A stretch of DNA of 14,415 nucleotides, taken from NCBI GenBank assembly GCA_900546265.1, contig URCA01000060.1, forward strand, positions 1 through 14,415, read 5' to 3'. Below the pieces are notes generated by a model, which worked only from the letters and a program-made list of their open reading frames with translations, did not search any database and had not been told where the DNA came from. The translations under genes were made by a program, and so were the position numbers. Shown piece after piece: positions 11,730 through 14,415 of this stretch. The stretch's first letter is position 1, and each line of letters begins with the position of its first letter. The DNA comes from an uncultured Oscillospiraceae bacterium. GTDB taxonomy: Bacteria; Bacillota; Clostridia; Oscillospirales; Acutalibacteraceae.

Positions 11730-14312
11730 ATGCGCTTGTTGGTCATCGACGGCAACAGCATTGTCAACCGGGCGTTCTACGGCATCAAGCTGCTGTCCAC
11801 CAAGGACGGCCAATACACCAACGCCCTGGTCGGCTTTCTCAATATCCTCCAAAAGCTCCAGGACATGGCCCAGCCCGATCACGTGGCCGTGGCCTTTGAT
11901 TTGTCCGCCCCCACCTTCCGGCACGAGAAATACGCCGCGTACAAGGCGGGACGCAAGGGGATGCCGGAGGAGCTGCGGCAGCAAATCCCCGTGCTCAAGC
12001 AGCTGCTGCCCCTGATGGGCTACACGCTGGTGGAGCGCGAGGGGTACGAGGCGGACGACATTCTCGGCACCCTGGCCGACGCCGCCGCCAAGGAGGGCGA
12101 CTGCTTTTTAGCCACCGGCGACCGGGATTCCCTCCAGCTGGTGGGCGAGCATGTCACCGTCCTGCTGGCCGCCACCAAAATGGGACGGCCCGAAACCACC
12201 GTCTACGACCCCGCCGCCATCCAGGAAAAATACGGCCTGACGCCGGATCAGCTCATCGATCTGAAAGCCCTGATGGGCGACACCAGCGACAACATCCCGG
12301 GCGTGCCGGGGGTGGGGGAAAAAACCGCACTGGACCTACTTCATAAATACGGCTCGCTGGACGCCATCTACCGCGATCTCGCGGCTCTGGAGATTCGGGA
12401 CAGCCTGCGCCAGAAGCTGGAAAACGGCCGGGAAAGCGCGTATCTCAGCCGGGAGCTGGGCACCATCTGCCGCACCGCGCCGGTGGACACCTCCATGGAC
12501 GCCTATCAAATCCGTCCGGTACAGCGGGAGCCGCTGGCCCGCCTGTTCGCCCAGCTGGAATTCTTCAAGCTGATAGAGAAAATGGGGCTGAACGCCCCCC
12601 TGCCCACCCCCGCGCTGGACGAAAACGGAGCGAACACTTCCCCGGCCGCCGCCCCGCCCATGGAAGGGCCGGAGGCGCTGGACATCCTGTGCGAAGCCGC
12701 CCGCCGGAGCGGGCGGCTGGACGTCCTTCCCGATACCTCGGACGGGGAACTGACCGGCCTGTTCGCCGCCTGGGAGGGCCATACGGCCTGTATTCCCGCC
12801 GACGCGCCCGGCTTCGAGCGGCTGCTCGGGCTGCTGGAGGATCCCGCCGTGGCCAAACGCACCCATGACGGCAAGCTGCTGGGCGCGGCGCTGCTGCGGC
12901 AGGGCCGCCGGCTGGCCGGCCTCTCCTTTGATACCATGCTGGCCGCCTATCTGCTCAACCCGCTGGCCTCCGGCTATGAGCTCGGCCGCCTGGCGCAGGA
13001 ATACGCCGTCGAGGGGGATCCAGCGGCGGAACCCATCCGCCTGCTGCCCGGCACGGCCGACCGCCTAGCCGAGGAAATCACCGCCCAGGGACTGGAGGAG
13101 CTGCTAAATGGCATGGAAATCCCCCTGTCCCAGGTATTGGCCGCCATGGAGCACATCGGGGTGGCGGCGGACGGCCCCGGCATCGCCGCCTTTGGGGAAA
13201 CCCTGCAGGCCCGCATCGATGACATCCAGCGGCAGATATACGACGCCGTCGGCTATACCTTCAACCTCAATTCGCCCAAGCAGCTGGCCAAGGCCCTGTT
13301 CGAGGATTTGGGCCTGCCGGCCAAGAAAAAGACCAAGTCCGGCTATTCCACCAACGCCGATGTGCTGGAAAGCCTGCGGGACGCCCATCCCGCCGTCTCC
13401 ATGCTGCTGGAATACCGGATGCTGGCCAAGCTGAAATCCACCTACTGCGACGGCCTGCTGAAGGTCATCGGACCGGACGGCCGGATCCACTCCTCCTTCA
13501 ACCAGACCGAAACCCGCACCGGCCGCATTTCCTCCACCGAGCCCAATCTCCAGAACATTCCCGTCCGGCAGGAGCTGGGCCGGGAACTGCGCCGCTTTTT
13601 CCGCGCGCCGGATGGCTGGGTGCTGGTGGACGCGGACTATTCGCAAATCGAACTGCGGGTGCTGGCCCACATGGCGGGAGATCCCACGATGATCGAGGCC
13701 TTCAACTCCGACATGGACATTCACCGCATCACCGCCTCCCAGGTGTTTGGGGTGCCGGAGGAGCTGGTCTCCCCCCTCATGCGCTCCCGGGCCAAGGCGG
13801 TCAATTTCGGCATCGTGTACGGCATCGGCGCCCACTCCCTCTCCGAGGACATCGGCGTCTCCTACGGCGAGGCCAAGGCCTATATCGAGGGGTACCTCCA
13901 TCATTATGCCGCCGTGGCGGGCTTCATGGACGCCCTCATCGAGCGGGCGAAGGAAACCGGCTGCGCCGAGACCCTGTTCCACCGCCGCCGGCCCCTGCCT
14001 GAGCTGAAAGCCGCCAACGGGGTCACCCGTTCCTTCGGTGAGCGGGTGGCCCGCAACATGCCCATCCAGGGCACCGCGGCCGATATCATCAAATTCGCCA
14101 TGATCCGGGTGTCTGACCGGCTGGCCGCCGAGGGGCTGCAGGCCCGCCTGATCCTTCAGGTGCACGACGAGCTCATCGTGGAGGCGCCCGCCGCCGAGGC
14201 GGAGCGGGCCGCCGCCGTTCTGAAGGAAGAGATGGAGGCCGCCGCCAGCCTGAAGGTCAAGCTGGCCGTGGACGTCCACACCGGCGCCACCTGGTACGAC
14301 GCCAAGGGCTGA
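11730..14312 (+). CDS. polA: DNA polymerase I
   Basis: This 860-residue enzyme fills gaps and removes primers in replication and repair. The 5' nuclease domain (about 1-290) has FLATGDRDSLQLV and the helix-hairpin-helix GDTSDNIPGVPGVGEKTA. The proofreading-like domain (about 300-470) is degenerate. The first DxE pair is missing (LDVLPDTSDG instead of FDTET) and the last motif is lost, so 3'-5' exonuclease activity is not expected, as in Bacillus Pol I. The polymerase domain (about 480-860) is intact: motif A DADYSQIELR with Asp636, motif B RSRAKAVNFGIVYG from residue 685, and motif C QVHDELIV with Asp813. The ATG at 11730 has GGAGG eight bases upstream. An in-frame TTG at 11712 lies before this ribosome binding site and is rejected. 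Confidence 0.98.
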   Translation: MRLLVIDGNSIVNRAFYGIKLLSTKDGQYTNALVGFLNILQKLQDMAQPDHVAVAFDLSAPTFRHEKYAAYKAGRKGMPEELRQQIPVLKQLLPLMGYTLVEREGYEADDILGTLADAAAKEGDCFLATGDRDSLQLVGEHVTVLLAATKMGRPETTVYDPAAIQEKYGLTPDQLIDLKALMGDTSDNIPGVPGVGEKTALDLLHKYGSLDAIYRDLAALEIRDSLRQKLENGRESAYLSRELGTICRTAPVDTSMDAYQIRPVQREPLARLFAQLEFFKLIEKMGLNAPLPTPALDENGANTSPAAAPPMEGPEALDILCEAARRSGRLDVLPDTSDGELTGLFAAWEGHTACIPADAPGFERLLGLLEDPAVAKRTHDGKLLGAALLRQGRRLAGLSFDTMLAAYLLNPLASGYELGRLAQEYAVEGDPAAEPIRLLPGTADRLAEEITAQGLEELLNGMEIPLSQVLAAMEHIGVAADGPGIAAFGETLQARIDDIQRQIYDAVGYTFNLNSPKQLAKALFEDLGLPAKKKTKSGYSTNADVLESLRDAHPAVSMLLEYRMLAKLKSTYCDGLLKVIGPDGRIHSSFNQTETRTGRISSTEPNLQNIPVRQELGRELRRFFRAPDGWVLVDADYSQIELRVLAHMAGDPTMIEAFNSDMDIHRITASQVFGVPEELVSPLMRSRAKAVNFGIVYGIGAHSLSEDIGVSYGEAKAYIEGYLHHYAAVAGFMDALIERAKETGCAETLFHRRRPLPELKAANGVTRSFGERVARNMPIQGTAADIIKFAMIRVSDRLAAEGLQARLILQVHDELIVEAPAAEAERAAAVLKEEMEAAASLKVKLAVDVHTGATWYDAKG

Positions 14313-14322
14313 ACGCATAAAA

Positions 14323-14398
14323 GGACGCCGTTTTAGCGGCGTCCTCAGCTTGTCGACTTTGTCGACAAGCTGCTGGACGGGGACGCCGGATCACGGCG
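14323..14398 (+). other. Overlapping hairpins after polA
   Basis: Ten bases after the polA stop comes GGACGCCG-TTTTAG-CGGCGTCC (14323-14344). Next is a perfect 12-bp stem CAGCTTGTCGAC-TTT-GTCGACAAGCTG (14346-14372), then CGCCG-GATCA-CGGCG (14384-14398). No U-tract follows within the window. The first could act in transcript termination or 3' end protection of polA mRNA. The whole block may be a dispersed intergenic repeat, but no second copy lies in the window. Confidence 0.6.
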
Positions 14399-14415
14399 GC
14401 TCACTGACGTTCGCC

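Noticed and set aside
11438..11899. Plus-strand open frame across the tRNA-Leu gene into polA
   Set aside because: It is the complement of a complete class II tRNA with promoter and terminator, then overlaps polA in another frame.
13104..14318. Minus-strand open frame of 404 codons antisense to polA
   Set aside because: It runs opposite the conserved polymerase motifs A, B and C and has a Gly/His/Gln-rich sequence typical of a GC-driven shadow.
1..14415. Mobile element, prophage, CRISPR or defence system
   Set aside because: No transposase, integrase, recombinase, direct-repeat array or known defence domain was found; gene content and base use are even throughout.

Overview
The window is a GC-rich stretch (AT-rich only in the intergenic control regions) of a low-redundancy bacterial chromosome. 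Several signs point to an anaerobic Firmicute of the class Clostridia, probably near Oscillospirales: strong GGAGG-type ribosome binding sites, SigA-like promoters, a Ktr-type potassium system, a BirA-controlled bio operon with BioY, a BioB with an anaerobe-type cysteine pattern, a DNA polymerase I with a degenerate proofreading domain, and a Thermotoga/Clostridium-type one-cluster ferredoxin. This placement is inference; no 16S gene is present. All genes are on the minus strand except polA at the right end. I see no mobile element, prophage or CRISPR array. The window reads as ordinary core and metabolic chromosome.

Layout on the minus strand, right to left within each unit. (1) ktrB - ktrA - DUF1648 membrane protein (2704 down to 47), behind a TTGTAA-N17-TATAAT promoter, encodes potassium uptake plus a small membrane protein. 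(2) A lone Gfo/Idh/MocA-like oxidoreductase (3811-2948) ends in a 14-bp terminator. (3) The biotin operon birA - bioY - bioB - bioD (7065 down to 3916) has stop/start overlaps of the ATGA or GTGA type at its junctions. A perfect BirA box overlaps the -35 element of its promoter. The operon holds the repressor/ligase, the uptake component and only the last two synthetic steps. (4) A sugar unit has a D-psicose/D-tagatose 3-epimerase-like protein (10409-9531) and an L-fucose/arabinose isomerase-like protein (9529-8114), preceded by a LacI-type palindrome. An alpha/alpha-barrel (prenyltransferase/terpene-cyclase-like) protein (8034-7201) lies downstream with a possible promoter of its own. (5) A cupin - ferredoxin pair (11193-10661) ends in a 12-bp terminator. 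(6) tRNA-Leu(GAG) (11537-11454) has a consensus TTGACA-N17-TATAAT promoter and its own terminator. On the plus strand, divergent from the tRNA, polA (11730-14312) starts behind an extended -10 promoter and is followed by a cluster of overlapping hairpins at the window edge.

The points most worth a second look are the cysteine pattern of BioB (Ser at the position of the classical Cys97, plus two extra Cys), which fits the anaerobe-type enzyme with a larger auxiliary cluster; the compact BirA-box promoter of an incomplete biotin pathway; the orphan LacI-type operator before the sugar unit; the mutually exclusive hairpins after polA; and the paired hairpins in the ktrB-ktrA spacer. I did not find a clearly new defence or mobile system here.
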